This document shows, in pieces, positions 27,240 through 40,105 of a stretch of DNA of 64,000 bases. The stretch's first letter is position 1; each line of letters opens with the position of its first letter. Origin of the DNA: Prosapia bicincta (Eukaryota > Arthropoda > Insecta > Hemiptera > Cercopidae); NCBI GenBank assembly GCA_036971475.1, contig JBAIZL010000006.1, positions 11,380,656 through 11,444,655 of the forward strand, read 5' to 3'. The position numbers were made by a program, and so were the translations under genes. Under the pieces are notes generated by a model. It had not been told where the DNA came from. It did no database searches and was given only the letters and a program-made list of their open reading frames with translations.

Positions 27240-28250
27240 ATCTCGTACAATAATGGTCTACCAACTCCTATAATAATGCCACATTATATAAGTTAATGTC
27301 AAATTAACTGCTATAATAATCCAGTACCAACTCGTACAATAATGTTCTACCAACTCCTATAATAATGCCACATTATATAAGTTAATGTCAAATTAACTGC
27401 TATAATAATCCAGTACCAACTCGTACAATAATGTTCTACCAACTCCTATAATAATGCCACATTATATAAGTTAATGTCATATTAACTGCTATAATAATCC
27501 CGTACCATCTCGTACAATAATGGTCTACCAACTCCTATAATAATGCCACATTATATAAGTTAATGTCAAATTAACTGCTATAATAATCCAGTACCAACTC
27601 GTACAATAATGTTCTACCAACTCCTATAATAATGCCACATTATATAAGTTAATGTCAAATTAACTGCTATAATAATCCAGTACCATCTCGTACAATAATG
27701 GTCTACCAACTCCTATAATAATGCCACATTATATAAGTTAATGTCATATTAACTGCTATAATAATCCCGTACCATCTCGTACAATAATGGTCTACCAACT
27801 CCTATAATAATGCCACATTATATAAGTTAATGTCAAATTAACTGCTATAATAATCCAGTACCAACTCGTACAATAATGTTCTACCAATTCCTATAATAAT
27901 GCCACATTATATAAGTTAATGTCAAATTAACTGCTATAATAATCCAGTACCAACTCGTACAATAATGTTCTACCAACTCCTATAATAATGCCACATTATA
28001 TAAGTTAATGTCATATTAACTGCTATAATAATCCCGTACCATCTCGTACAATAATGGTCTACCAACTCCTATAATAATGCCACATTATATAAGTTAATGT
28101 CAAATTAACTGCTATAATAATCCAGTACCAACTCGTACAATAATGTTCTACCAACTCCTATAATAATGCCACATTATATAAGTTAATGTCAAATTAACTG
28201 CTATAATAATCCAGTACCATCTCGTACAATAATGGTCTACCAACTCCTAT
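27240..28250. repeat. 6-monomer higher-order repeat
   Basis: The order of GGTCTA, CCAG-CAACTCG and CATATT-CCCG monomers from 27244 repeats at 534 bp (6 x 89). Confidence 0.7.
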
Positions 28251-31200
28251 AATAATGCCACATTATATAAGTTAATGTCAAATTAACTGCTATAATAATC
28301 CAGTACCATCTCGTACAATAATGTTCTACCAACTCCTATAATAATGCCACATTATATAAGTTAATGTCAAATTAACTGCTATAATAATCCCGTACCATCT
28401 CGTACAATAATGTTCTACCAACTCCTATAATAATGCCACATTATATAAGTTAATGTCATATTAACTGCTATAATAATCCAGTACCATCTCGTACAATAAT
28501 GTTCTACCAACTCCTATAATAATGCCACATTATACAAGTGAATGTCATATTAACTGCTATAATAATCCCGTACCAACTCGTACAATAATGTTCTACCAAC
28601 TCCTATAATAATGCCACATTATATAAGTTAATGTCAAATTAACTGCTATAATAATCCAGTACCATCTCGTACAATAATGTTCTACCAACTCCTATAATAA
28701 TGCCACATTATATAAGTTAATGTCAAATTAACTGCTATAATAATCCCGTACCATCTCGTACAATAATGTTCTACCAACTCCTATAATAATGCCACATTAT
28801 ATAAGTTAATGTCAAATTAACTGCTATAATAATCCAGTACCATCTCGTACAATAATGTTCTACCAACTCCTATAATAATGCCACATTATATAAGTTAATG
28901 TCAAATTAACTGCTATAATAATCCCGTACCATCTCGTACAATAATGTTCTACCAACTCCTATAATAATGCCACATTATATAAGTTAATGTCATATTAACT
29001 GCTATAATAATCCAGTACCATCTCGTACAATAATGTTCTACCAACTCCTATAATAATGCCACATTATACAAGTGAATGTCATATTAACTGCTATAATAAT
29101 CCCGTACCAACTCGTACAATAATGTTCTACCAACTCCTATAATAATGCCACATTATATAAGTTAATGTCAAATTAACTGCTATAATAATCCAGTACCATC
29201 TCGTACAATAATGTTCTACCAACTCCTATAATAATGCCACATTATATAAGTTAATGTCAAATTAACTGCTATAATAATCCAGTACCATCTCGTACAATAA
29301 TGTTCTACCAACTCCTATAATAATGCCACATTATATAAGTTAATGTCAAATTAACTGCTATAATAATCCAGTACCATCTCGTACAATAATGTTCTACCAA
29401 CTCCTATAATAATGCCACATTATATAAGTTAATGTCAAATTAACTGCTATAATAATCCAGTACCATCTCGTACAATAATGTTCTACCAACTCCTATAATA
29501 ATGCCACATTATATAAGTTAATGTCAAATTAACTGCTATAATAATCCAGTACCATCTCGTACAATAATGTTCTACCAACTCCTATAATAATGCCACATTA
29601 TATAAGTTAATGTCAAATTAACTGCTATAATAATCCAGTACCATCTCGTACAATAATGTTCTACCAACTCCTATAATAATGCCACATTATATAAGTTAAT
29701 GTCAAATTAACTGCTATAATAATCCCGTACCATCTCGTACAATAATGTTCTACCAACTCCTATAATAATGCCACATTATATAAGTTAATGTCATATTAAC
29801 TGCTATAATAATCCAGTACCATCTCGTACAATAATGTTCTACCAACTCCTATAATAATGCCACATTATACAAGTGAATGTCATATTAACTGCTATAATAA
29901 TCCCGTACCAACTCGTACAATAATGTTCTACCAACTCCTATAATAATGCCACATTATATAAGTTAATGTCAAATTAACTGCTATAATAATCCAGTACCAT
30001 CTCGTACAATAATGTTCTACCAACTCCTATAATAATGCCACATTATATAAGTTAATGTCATATTAACTGCTATAATAATCCAGTACCATCTCGTACAATA
30101 ATGTTCTACCAACTCCTATAATAATGCCACATTATACAAGTGAATGTCATATTAACTGCTATAATAATCCCGTACCAACTCGTACAATAATGTTCTACCA
30201 ACTCCTATAATAATGCCACATTATACAAGTGAATGTCATATTAACTGCTATAATAATCCCGTACCAACTCGTACAATAATGTTCTACCAACTCCTATAAT
30301 AATGCCACATTATATAAGTTAATGTCAAATTAACTGCTATAATAATCCAGTACCATCTCGTACAATAATGTTCTACCAACTCCTATAATAATGCCACATT
30401 ATACAAGTGAATGTCATATTAACTGCTATAATAATCCCGTACCAACTCGTACAATAATGTTCTACCAACTCCTATAATAATGCCACATTATATAAGTTAA
30501 TGTCAAATTAACTGCTATAATAATCCAGTACCATCTCGTACAATAATGTTCTACCAACTCCTATAATAATGCCACATTATACAAGTGAATGTCATATTAA
30601 CTGCTATAATAATCCCGTACCAACTCGTACAATAATGTTCTACCAACTCCTATAATAATGCCACATTATACAAGTGAATGTCATATTAACTGCTATAATA
30701 ATCCCGTACCATCTCGTACAATAATGGTCTACCAACTCCTATAATAATGCCACATTATATAAGTTAATGTCAAATTAACTGCTATAATAATCCAGTACCA
30801 TCTCGTACAATAATGTTCTACCAACTCCTATAATAATGCCACATTATACAAGTGAATGTCAAATTAACTGCTATAATAATCCCGTACCAACTCGTATAAT
30901 AATGTTCTACCAACTCATATAATAATGCCACATTATATAAGTTAATGTCATATTAACTGCTATAATAATCCCGTACCAACTCGTACAATAATGTTCTACC
31001 AACTCATATAATAATGCCACATTATATAAGTTAATGTCAAACTAACTGCTATAATAATCCAGTACCATCTCGTACAATAATGTTCTACCAACTCCTATAA
31101 TAATGCCACATTATACAAGTGAATGTCATATTAACTGCTATAATAATCCCGTACCATCTCGTACAATAATGTTCTACCAACTCCTATAATAATGCCACAT

Positions 31201-31794
31201 TATATAAGTTAATGTCATATTAACTGCTATAATAATCCAGTACCATCTCGTACAATAATGTTCTACCAACTCCTATAATAATGCCACATTATACAAGTGA
31301 ATGTCATATTAACTGCTATAATAATCCCGTACCAACTCGTACAATAATGTTCTACCAACTCCTATAATAATGCCACATTATATAAGTTAATGTCAAATTA
31401 ACTGCTATAATAATCCAGTACCATCTCGTACAATAATGTTCTACCAACTCCTATAATAATGCCACATTATACAAGTGAATGTCATATTAACTGCTATAAT
31501 AATCCCGTACCAACTCGTACAATAATGTTCTACCAACTCCTATAATAATGCCACATTATATAAGTTAATGTCATATTAACTGCTATAATAATCCCGTACC
31601 AACTCGTACAATAATGTTCTACCAACTCCTATAATAATGCCACATTATACAAGTGAATGTCATATTAACTGCTATAATAATCCCGTACCAACTCGTACAA
31701 TAATGTTCTACCAACTCCTATAATAATGCCACATTATACAAGTGAATGTCATATTAACTGCTATAATAATCCCGTACCAACTCGTACAATAATG
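28124..31794. repeat. 41-monomer block, copy 2
   Basis: Second copy of 23140-26810, including the rare CAAACTAACTG monomer (26053 and 31037) and the CAACTCGTATAATAATG monomer. Confidence 0.9.
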
Positions 31795-34700
31795 GTCTAC
31801 CAACTCCTATAATAATGCCACATTATATAAGTTAATGTCAAATTAACTGCTATAATAATCCAGTACCATCTCGTACAATAATGGTCTACCAACTCCTATA
31901 ATAATGCCATATTATATAAGTTAATGTCATATTAACTGCTATAATAATCCCGTACCATCTCGTACTATAATGTTCTACCAACTCCTATAATAATGCCACA
32001 TTATACAAGTGAATGTCATATTAACTGCTATAATAATCCCGTACCAACTCGTACAATAATGTTCTACCAACTCCTATAATAATGCCACATTATACAAGTG
32101 AATGTCATATTAACTGCTATAATAATCCCGTACCAACTCGTACAATAATGTTCTACCAACTCATATAATAATGCCACATTATATAAGTTAATGTCAAACT
32201 AACTGCTATAATAATCCAGTACCATCTCGTACAATAATGTTCTACCAACTCCTATAATAATGCCACATTATACAAGTGAATGTCATATTAACTGCTATAA
32301 TAATCCCGTACCATCTCGTACAATAATGTTCTACCAACTCCTATAATAATGCCACATTATATAAGTTAATGTCATATTAACTGCTATAATAATCCAGTAC
32401 CATCTCGTACAATAATGTTCTACCAACTCCTATAATAATGCCACATTATACAAGTGAATGTCATATTAACTGCTATAATAATCCCGTACCAACTCGTACA
32501 ATAATGTTCTACCAACTCCTATAATAATGCCACATTATATAAGTTAATGTCAAATTAACTGCTATAATAATCCAGTACCATCTCGTACAATAATGTTCTA
32601 CCAACTCCTATAATAATGCCACATTATATAAGTTAATGTCAAATTAACTGCTATAATAATCCCGTACCATCTCGTACAATAATGTTCTACCAACTCCTAT
32701 AATAATGCCACATTATACAAGTGAATGTCATATTAACTGCTATAATAATCCAGTACCATCTCGTACAATAATGTTCTACCAACTCCTATAATAATGCCAC
32801 ATTATACAAGTGAATGTCATATTAACTGCTATAATAATCCCGTACCATCTCGTACAATAATGTTCTACCAACTCCTATAATAATGCCACATTATACAAGT
32901 GAATGTCATATTAACTGCTATAATAATCCCGTACCAACTCGTACAATAATGTTCTACCAACTCCTATAATAATGCCACATTATACAAGTGAATGTCATAT
33001 TAACTGCTATAATAATCCCGTACCATCTCGTACAATAATGTTCTACCAACTCCTATAATAATGCCACATTATACAAGTGAATGTCATATTAACTGCTATA
33101 ATAATCCCGTACCAACTCGTACAATAATGTTCTACCAACTCCTATAATAATGCCACATTATACAAGTGAATGTCATATTAACTGCTATAATAATCCCGTA
33201 CCAACTCGTACAATAATGTTCTACCAACTCCTATAATAATGCCACATTATATAAGTTAATGTCATATTAACTGCTATAATAATCCCGTACCAACTCGTAC
33301 AATAATGTTCTACCAACTCCTATAATAATGCCACATTATACAAGTGAATGTCATATTAACTGCTATAATAATCCCGTACCAACTCGTACAATAATGTTCT
33401 ACCAACTCCTATAATAATGCCACATTATACAAGTGAATGTCATATTAACTGCTATAATAATCCCGTACCAACTCGTACAATAATGGTCTACCAACTCCTA
33501 TAATAATGCCACATTATATAAGTTAATGTCAAATTAACTGCTATAATAATCCAGTACCATCTCGTACAATAATGGTCTACCAACTCCTATAATAATGCCA
33601 TATTATATAAGTTAATGTCATATTAACTGCTATAATAATCCCGTACCATCTCGTACTATAATGTTCTACCAACTCCTATAATAATGCCACATTATACAAG
33701 TGAATGTCATATTAACTGCTATAATAATCCCGTACCAACTCGTACAATAATGTTCTACCAACTCCTATAATAATGCCACATTATACAAGTGAATGTCATA
33801 TTAACTGCTATAATAATCCCGTACCAACTCGTACAATAATGTTCTACCAACTCCTATAATAATGCCACATTATACAAGTGAATGTCATATTAACTGCTAT
33901 AATAATCCCGTACCAACTCGTACAATAATGTTCTACCAACTCCTATAATAATGCCACATTATACAAGTGAATGTCATATTAACTGCTATAATAATCCCGT
34001 ACCAACTCGTACAATAATGTTCTACCAACTCCTATAATAATGCCACATTATACAAGTGAATGTCATATTAACTGCTATAATAATCCCGTACCAACTCGTA
34101 CAATAATGGTCTACCAACTCCTATAATAATGCCATATTATATAAGTTAATGTCATATTAACTGCTATAATAATCCCGTACCATCTCGTACTATAATGTTC
34201 TACCAACTCCTATAATAATGCCACATTATACAAGTGAATGTCATATTAACTGCTATAATAATCCCGTACCAACTCGTACAATAATGTTCTACCAACTCCT
34301 ATAATAATGCCACATTATACAAGTGAATGTCATATTAACTGCTATAATAATCCCGTACCAACTCGTACAATAATGTTCTACCAACTCCTATAATAATGCC
34401 ACATTATACAAGTGAATGTCATATTAACTGCTATAATAATCCCGTACCAACTCGTACAATAATGTTCTACCAACTCCTATAATAATGCCACATTATACAA
34501 GTGAATGTCATATTAACTGCTATAATAATCCCGTACCATCTCGTACTATAATGGTCTACCAACTCCTATAATAATGCCACATTATATAAGTTAATGTCAT
34601 ATTAACTGCTATAATAATCCCGTACCATCTCGTACAATAATGGTCTACCAACTCCTATAATAATGCCACATTATATAAGTTAATGTCAAATTAACTGCTA

Positions 34701-34998
34701 TAATAATCCAGTACCAACTCGTACAATAATGTTCTACCAACTCCTATAATAATGCCACATTATATAAGTTAATGTCAAATTAACTGCTATAATAATCCAG
34801 TACCATCTCGTACAATAATGTTCTACCAACTCCTATAATAATGCCACATTATACAAGTGAATGTCATATTAACTGCTATAATAATCCCGTACCAACTCGT
34901 ACAATAATGTTCTACCAACTCATATAATAATGCCACATTATATAAGTTAATGTCATATTAACTGCTATAATAATCCCGTACCATCTCGTACAATAATG

Positions 34999-35055
34999 CT
35001 ATACAACTCGTAAAATAATGTCATATTATCTCGTGTAATAATGCTGTGCTGATTC
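34999..35055. repeat. Degenerate right edge of satellite with ~22-23-bp subunits
   Basis: The last monomer passes into ATAATGCTATACAACTCGTA, AAATAATGTCATATTATCTC and GTGTAATAATGCTGTGC. The spacing of TAATGTCATATTA from 34948 to 35016 is 68 bp, one subunit short of 89. Confidence 0.75.
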
Positions 35056-36070
35056 TATGTTATTCGTAAAATACAGTGGTTTGTTTTTCAGTCATTAAGT
35101 AATTCGAGTTGAATTTGTCTTTGCTAATAATGAGTAAACAAGTGTCCAATATTTTTGAAACGTGTATTTCACGTCTGTGCTTTATCTTGAAATCAGGCTT
35201 AAAATAAAGCATATCTCTTGCCGCAAAACGTTTTACGTCATCGTATTATAGCGGTTCCTTCTAAGACATGTAGAGTTTACATTACAATTCTTTTTTCTCC
35301 TTACATTTAATACGTTTACCTTCTTGAATGAATTCTCATAAATACCATATTTATGGAGAAAAAAACATTTCTGAAGACAGCAGTTGGTGATAGCTTTAAA
35401 TCACTTTGACCTAATCTACGATGTTCCCGTAGATTTCTGGTGTTCACAACTGCAAAATCACTGGTTGACAACGGTATTGATTCTTTATTCAGTGCCATTC
35501 TTCTCATGCAAGTACTTAGTACACTTACTTAGTTTCTTCATATCACCACACAAGCAACTAATAGTTTTTTCCCACTGATGATGACTATCGCCAAGAACGA
35601 TTGCAAACGATTCTATATATATGGAATCCATCAATTCTTTTGAAATGCTTATGAAATCAAAACCTCGGAGTTTGCTGAAACGTCTAATTTAATTGACGTC
35701 GTATGCCAATTCGAGTGTCTGTACAATTATATCTCTGTTAAACTTTTCCCTCTTCCACAATACTTACACAACCTGTTCCCCTCATTTATTATTTTATTCC
35801 TTTTACATAAATATGCCGAAACAATTATTAGATTTAAATGTATCCATTGAATATCTTTTCAAAATGTTTTCCAAAATGGCTGTAAATATCTTTTTTAGAT
35901 ACAGCTTATTTGAGACCAAATAAAGTCCCAAATAAATAATGAGCAAAATAAAATGTACTGTAAAGGCTTAACAAAATAGGGTTTTTTACTCTTTGCATCA
36001 TTATAAAACTATAGAATACATTTCAAGACCTCAATTTCATAATCATCAGATAAATATAATTAGTCCCTGT
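35056..36070. other. Non-coding stretch right of the satellite
   Basis: AT-rich. Contains CTGATGATGACTATCGCC at about 35575 and GCTGAAACGTC near 35670, weak echoes of hammerhead-like cores but not in a foldable arrangement. Small open frames have no recognisable features. Confidence 0.4.
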
Positions 36071-36075
36071 TTTTC

Positions 36076-36470
36076 AATTCCTTCTATTAGTTCCCACTCT
36101 GCCTAAACTTATTTATAGTGCTTGGATTTTCAATCGTTAACAAAATTCTCTTTATTCAGCCATTCAAGTTCAAATACATTTTCTAATGCTTGTAGTGGGC
36201 GCCACTTAATGTTAATAAAGTTTGTTTTCAAATATTAATTCAATAATTAAATTTAATAATAAATTAATTTTAGATTTACATGAGGGAAAAACTTTTGACA
36301 AAAGGGGCAAGGTATGCAATACAGTTATTTCGTCCCATTCGGTTCAAAATTAGTGATTTCATAAAACAGCTGATTTTATGTTATGGGTTATTTGACAGAA
36401 CAGCTGTTTTAACGGATAGGTTATGTTAAATTATTTATAATCATTATAATTATTGACGAATACAAACAAT
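36076..36470 (+). repeat. Repeat A copy 5
   Basis: CTTCTATTAGTTCCCACTCT, TTTTCAATCGTTAACAAAAT, ATTCAAGTTCAAATACATTT, AGTTATTTCGTCCCATTCGG, AAAACAGCTGATTTTATG and GAACAGCTGTTTTAACGG in family order. Confidence 0.8.
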
Positions 36471-36776
36471 GAAAATAGCTCCAAAGCTTTTCTAACTTTA
36501 TAAAAGTTGTTCCTATGCTACCCATGGTCGTAATTATAACTATAAGAAACTCCACAATCCGGTGCGACGTTAGTTTGAAGCAATTCCAAGTGCAATTATT
36601 TGGTTGACCGCAACACAATGTTCCATCCGTTACTTATATTTCTACAAAATATGGAACATTGTTCTTACAATATTTACGTGTTTGAAGATTAACATGAATT
36701 GGAGAATCTGTAAAGCTATTATTTATATCGAGATCTTGTTGCTGTTCATGATGAGACTTATTACACTTTGATAATA

Positions 36777-36950
36777 CTTGCGACCAGACTTTTTGTTAAC
36801 TAAAGGTGGTTAAATTGTTAACTTACACATGGAGGAAACGTTTTCGTCTTACGACGAAGGACGCTGAAGAAGTCGTAAGACGAAAACGTTTCCTCCATGT
36901 GTAAGTTAACAATTTAACCACCTTTAGTTAACAAAAAGTCTGGTCGCAAG
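36777..36950. repeat. Perfect 79-bp palindrome with 16-bp loop
   Basis: Left arm 36777-36855 and right arm 36872-36950 are exact reverse complements; the loop (36856-36871) is GAAGGACGCTGAAGAA. Imperfect pairing extends outward to about 36757 and 36972 (CTTATTACACTTT versus AAAGTGTAATAAG). It would form a long stable hairpin if transcribed. Perfect arms mean a recent origin or ongoing arm-to-arm correction. Confidence 0.97.
36864..36893 (+). ncRNA. Hammerhead-like core in the palindrome
   Basis: CTGAAGA (36864-36870), an 11-nt region AGTCGTAAGAC forming GTC-GTAA-GAC with a GNRA-type loop, then GAAA (36882-36885) and ACGTTTCC. Core order fits a hammerhead with a minimal self-complementary stem III. 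The mirror arm lacks CTGANGA, so only one strand carries the core. Confidence 0.4.
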
Positions 36951-36974
36951 TTATAGCAAAAGTGTAATAAGTTT

Positions 36975-37985
36975 TTATTTATGTTAAGGAAATCGTAATA
37001 TTATCGTGTAGTGATTGTAAAATGATAGTATAAAGCTAGATTTATAATTATAATGATTAATATTATAAAAATATAAGAAATTTTAACGGTGTATATTTTT
37101 ATAAATTTTCTGCTTCAAAGAATCAACAAATATTGTAGTAATAAAAAAAATTATAATAATATTTTCCTTAAATATTTGTTTTTTTAATAGAATACTTTAT
37201 GGTAGTTTTGATACCATACAATGCATTTTTCCAATAATATGTATGTTTATTATACATTAAAAAATAATATATATTTAGTGGCAGTAATAAAAACTTCAAT
37301 AGTTAACGTCTGAAATTATTGTTTTTACTGACTTCATTTATTTTCGTTTCAACCCAAATAGTCATCATAGCAATGGTTTATACGTCTTACTTGAAATTAG
37401 CGAAATCGTAAAATCCATTCGGCACGGCATCCTCCATTCGATCTAACTCGGGAACCGTGTGAAGTAAACAAGGAAACAACAGCCGCTAATGGGGCTCTTT
37501 CAATTAAATATATTCCTGCTCATGAATATCATAACATGTAATCATAGCGTACTAGAATAGAATTGCCGCTGGACGGCCATTTTGCAATACGCTAACTGGC
37601 ACAGAACACGAAACTCCAGTCAGAGTTTCAGAGCTGTGTTATTAGATTGCTGATAGTAGGGCACGAATTTAAGCCCAACGGATCCGGGTGTAGCCACAAA
37701 ATTTGATGTTATCTAACCGGTTGTAACTGTAAGATAAACATACTGAACAGTAGAAATTAACAAAATACTTGCTTTGCGAGTGACAGTTGTGACCACAGTT
37801 TTCTCATTGGTTTAAAATAACGCTAGTGAACGTATTTTATTGGTTCTGTGTCACCCGTTATGATTACATATTCACCGGTGATTTAATTTGTAATTATATT
37901 AAAAGTGTAGTTTTAAAACTTGTATTCGGTATTACATACTGCTTTATGTCTAGATTATAATAAATAAATAGACGTACAGGAACGC
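36975..37985. other. Non-coding stretch
   Basis: AT-rich to 37.35 kb, then a more balanced, CpG-containing block (37.38-37.70 kb) with no open frame; possibly regulatory or conserved non-coding DNA, unproven. Confidence 0.4.
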
Positions 37986-37989
37986 TAAC

Positions 37990-38066
37990 ACATGCACACG
38001 CGCGTGCTCACACGCACACACACACACGCGCGCGCGCGCACACAAACGCACACACACACACACACC
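37990..38066. repeat. (CA)n/(CG)n microsatellite
   Basis: Alternating purine-pyrimidine run of CA and CG dinucleotides. Confidence 0.95.
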
Positions 38067-38069
38067 CAC

Positions 38070-40089
38070 ATTATATAAGGAATATAATTTTAATACATAC
38101 ATACATAGCGTTATATATATATATATAATATACTAATTATTACAATATTGTGGCAAGTTTTTTTTGTGCATTCTTGTTCTCACATTATTAGAAAGTACAA
38201 CTTTTGTCAGTAATTTTTCAATTAACCATAAATAATTTAGAAGATAAATCTAAAAGCTAGATTTAGTGAAACGATTTTTGTGTTTTCAGAGATTTTCCAG
38301 TTATTCTGGAGTTACTTAACATTAGAATTACTAAACAGAACAATGGCCTCTTACATATCAGGTTTGTGTCTGCCTTACAAGTGTATTAATTACTGTGTTA
38401 CACGTTTCTGCACTTTCTTTCGTTCACATATTTCGTCGTATTGATGTTTGTTAGAAAATACACATCAATCAGGACTTTTTATGTTCTGCTCGTCCTCGCA
38501 CAGGAGTCGTTTTTAATTTCCTTATCCAGAGAAAAAGTCCAGTTCAAATGTAGATGTAACTAGTTAGGGGGCGTGGCTAAACGCGACTAATAAGAAGACA
38601 CCCATGGAGGACGAGCAATGCATGGAAAATTTTAACAGGAGGTTAGAACATATGTCACTTAAACAGGCCCGTCTATTAAACATAAAGCGTTACGAAACAT
38701 CATTGGAAAATGTAGCCTTTTCACCTCCTTCTTTTCACCATAGATTGTATCTTATTTCCTAGGATCTGTGTTAATACTCTGGGAAAGAATTTAAAAGGTT
38801 AAGTTAAATATGTGTGCGAGTGAATTGAAAAAAGATTGACAAATCCAGTCTATTTGTTTTCCCCTTCGCTGGGAGTGAAATTTTAATTTTTCCGGGGATT
38901 ATCGCAAACAAGCTTACATTTTTATTATACTTAATTAGATTAAAAGAACATGTATAAAATACATTTAGACTTGAAAAATGTTTCACTATAGAACGTTGGA
39001 TATATATTGTCCCCATTTACCGTGATGACAATATAGGCTAATGCTTATTGCATAGACTGCATCCAGTACAGCCAAGTAGGTTGATGATTGTAGATATACA
39101 ATTCCCAGGCTAGTGACTCTAAGTGGAGAAAGACATTGCAAATGTGGTTCTGAGTTTTTAATTTGACGTGTTCTACTGGAAATTGATTTGTCAGAAAGCA
39201 GAGTTAAACTTTTATTTTGTGGATATGCATTGTGTTAAGTTTACAGTTTACAAAAGTTTTCAAAAGATTTGATTAAATTGGACAGAGGAATCATGTGCAT
39301 ACGCGTATGATTGCACTCTCAATTGCATTTTGGACCAACATCCACTTAAGAGAAATACACATCTAGAATTTTATTCTGGGCTGTTTCAAACATTTGCGAT
39401 TCTTTTATGCGGAGCTGCCTTGAAGCAAAGACTCGTGTCCAAGTACAAAAGCCAGTTTGTTTGAAGGGGCTAAAATATCGCTAAATTATTTTGCTTATAT
39501 TTATGTTAATATATAATGTATTGCTTTCAAAATTGTATTTAAAACAAAATTTATTTTGTGACATGTATTCAACATTAGCGTACAACATAAATACAGTAGG
39601 ACGAATATGGTCCACACCTGAACAGTTTACTAAATAACTTTTTTAAGTCTCTGGTTAAATAACTTGGTATTTTCTTCATTGAATATATGGGTACATTGTA
39701 ATAAGAGACGAATTGTCCTTGTGCCTGAAGTGGAAACTATCCTTATAAAAATTAGAGCCATTAAAGTCTGATTTAAAGTAGAATAGGAACGGGTCTGTGG
39801 TGGGGTAGTGACGCGATGTTGTCAGTTTGAAGTCACTATTGAGCGACAAATGGAAGTTTAACGTAGAATTGGTAACAAGGTCCATCGACCCGGCAAAATG
39901 TGGATTTCCCATTCGCCTGGACGAGGGCAGCCCCCTAACCTTCTGGAGGATTTTACTTTCGTAGAGTCCTATTCAGTTTAAAATCAAACTATAATGACAA
40001 AAAGTCTGAAAGTAAACACTTAAAAAAATACCAAAGAAAATCCTTTATTTATTCATTTAAAAATGTTGCGAGCATTAGAAGACTTGATA
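38070..40089. other. Non-coding stretch
   Basis: AT-rich with no repeat recognised. A minus-strand open frame at 39676-39975 is listed separately. Confidence 0.45.
39676..39975 (-). other. Candidate terminal-exon-like open frame (weak)
   Basis: Minus-strand frame of about 97 codons ending in TGA at 39676-39678. It includes RRMGNPHFAGSMDLVTN and DPFLFYFKSDFNGSNF. Composition is less repeat-like than other frames here. On the minus strand, CTGCCCTCGTCCAG could serve as a splice acceptor near 39915, and an AATAAA lies at 39550-39555, downstream of the stop. I do not recognise any family. It may be chance; no function is claimed. Confidence 0.2.
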
Positions 40090-40105
40090 ATAAAATTATC
40101 AATTT

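Larger units (their letters stand above)
15368..34998. repeat. 89-bp satellite DNA array, 221 monomers
   Basis: Monomer phase marker TAATGTC first occurs at 15368 and last at 34948; the distance, 19,580 bp, is exactly 220 x 89, so there is no net indel. A monomer contains TAATGTCATATTAACTGC, TATAATAATCCCGTACCATC, TCGTACAATAATGTTCTACC, AACTCCTATAATAATGCC and ACATTATATAAGT. Variable sites are shared between monomers: CATATT/AAATT, CCCG/CCAG, CATCTCG/CAACTCG, GTTCTA/GGTCTA, CTCCTAT/CTCATAT and TATAAGTT/TACAAGTG. The left third is rich in CCAG and TATAAGTT; 18.7-23 kb in CCCG and CAACTCG; the right third in TACAAGTG. No coding frame. Role unknown; pericentromeric, subtelomeric or heterochromatic satellite is possible. 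Confidence 0.99.

Noticed and set aside
15368..34998. CRISPR-like array
   Set aside because: Repeats are contiguous with no unique spacers, and the genome is eukaryotic; this is satellite DNA.
15368..34998. CENP-B box in the satellite monomer
   Set aside because: The minus strand has ATGGTACGGGAT, but the TTCG half and the required A are absent, so the consensus is not met.
15368..34998. Hammerhead core in the 89-bp satellite
   Set aside because: Some satellites carry hammerheads, but the monomer has no CTGANGA or GAAA on either strand.
35570..35685. Additional hammerhead-like motif (CTGATGA ... GCTGAAACGTC)
   Set aside because: The two boxes are about 100 nt apart with no convincing stem II; too weak to annotate.
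36001..36055. Minus-strand CTGATGA followed by GAAATGTA
   Set aside because: Boxes and approximate spacing are present, but the spacer has no clear hairpin; left out as too decayed.
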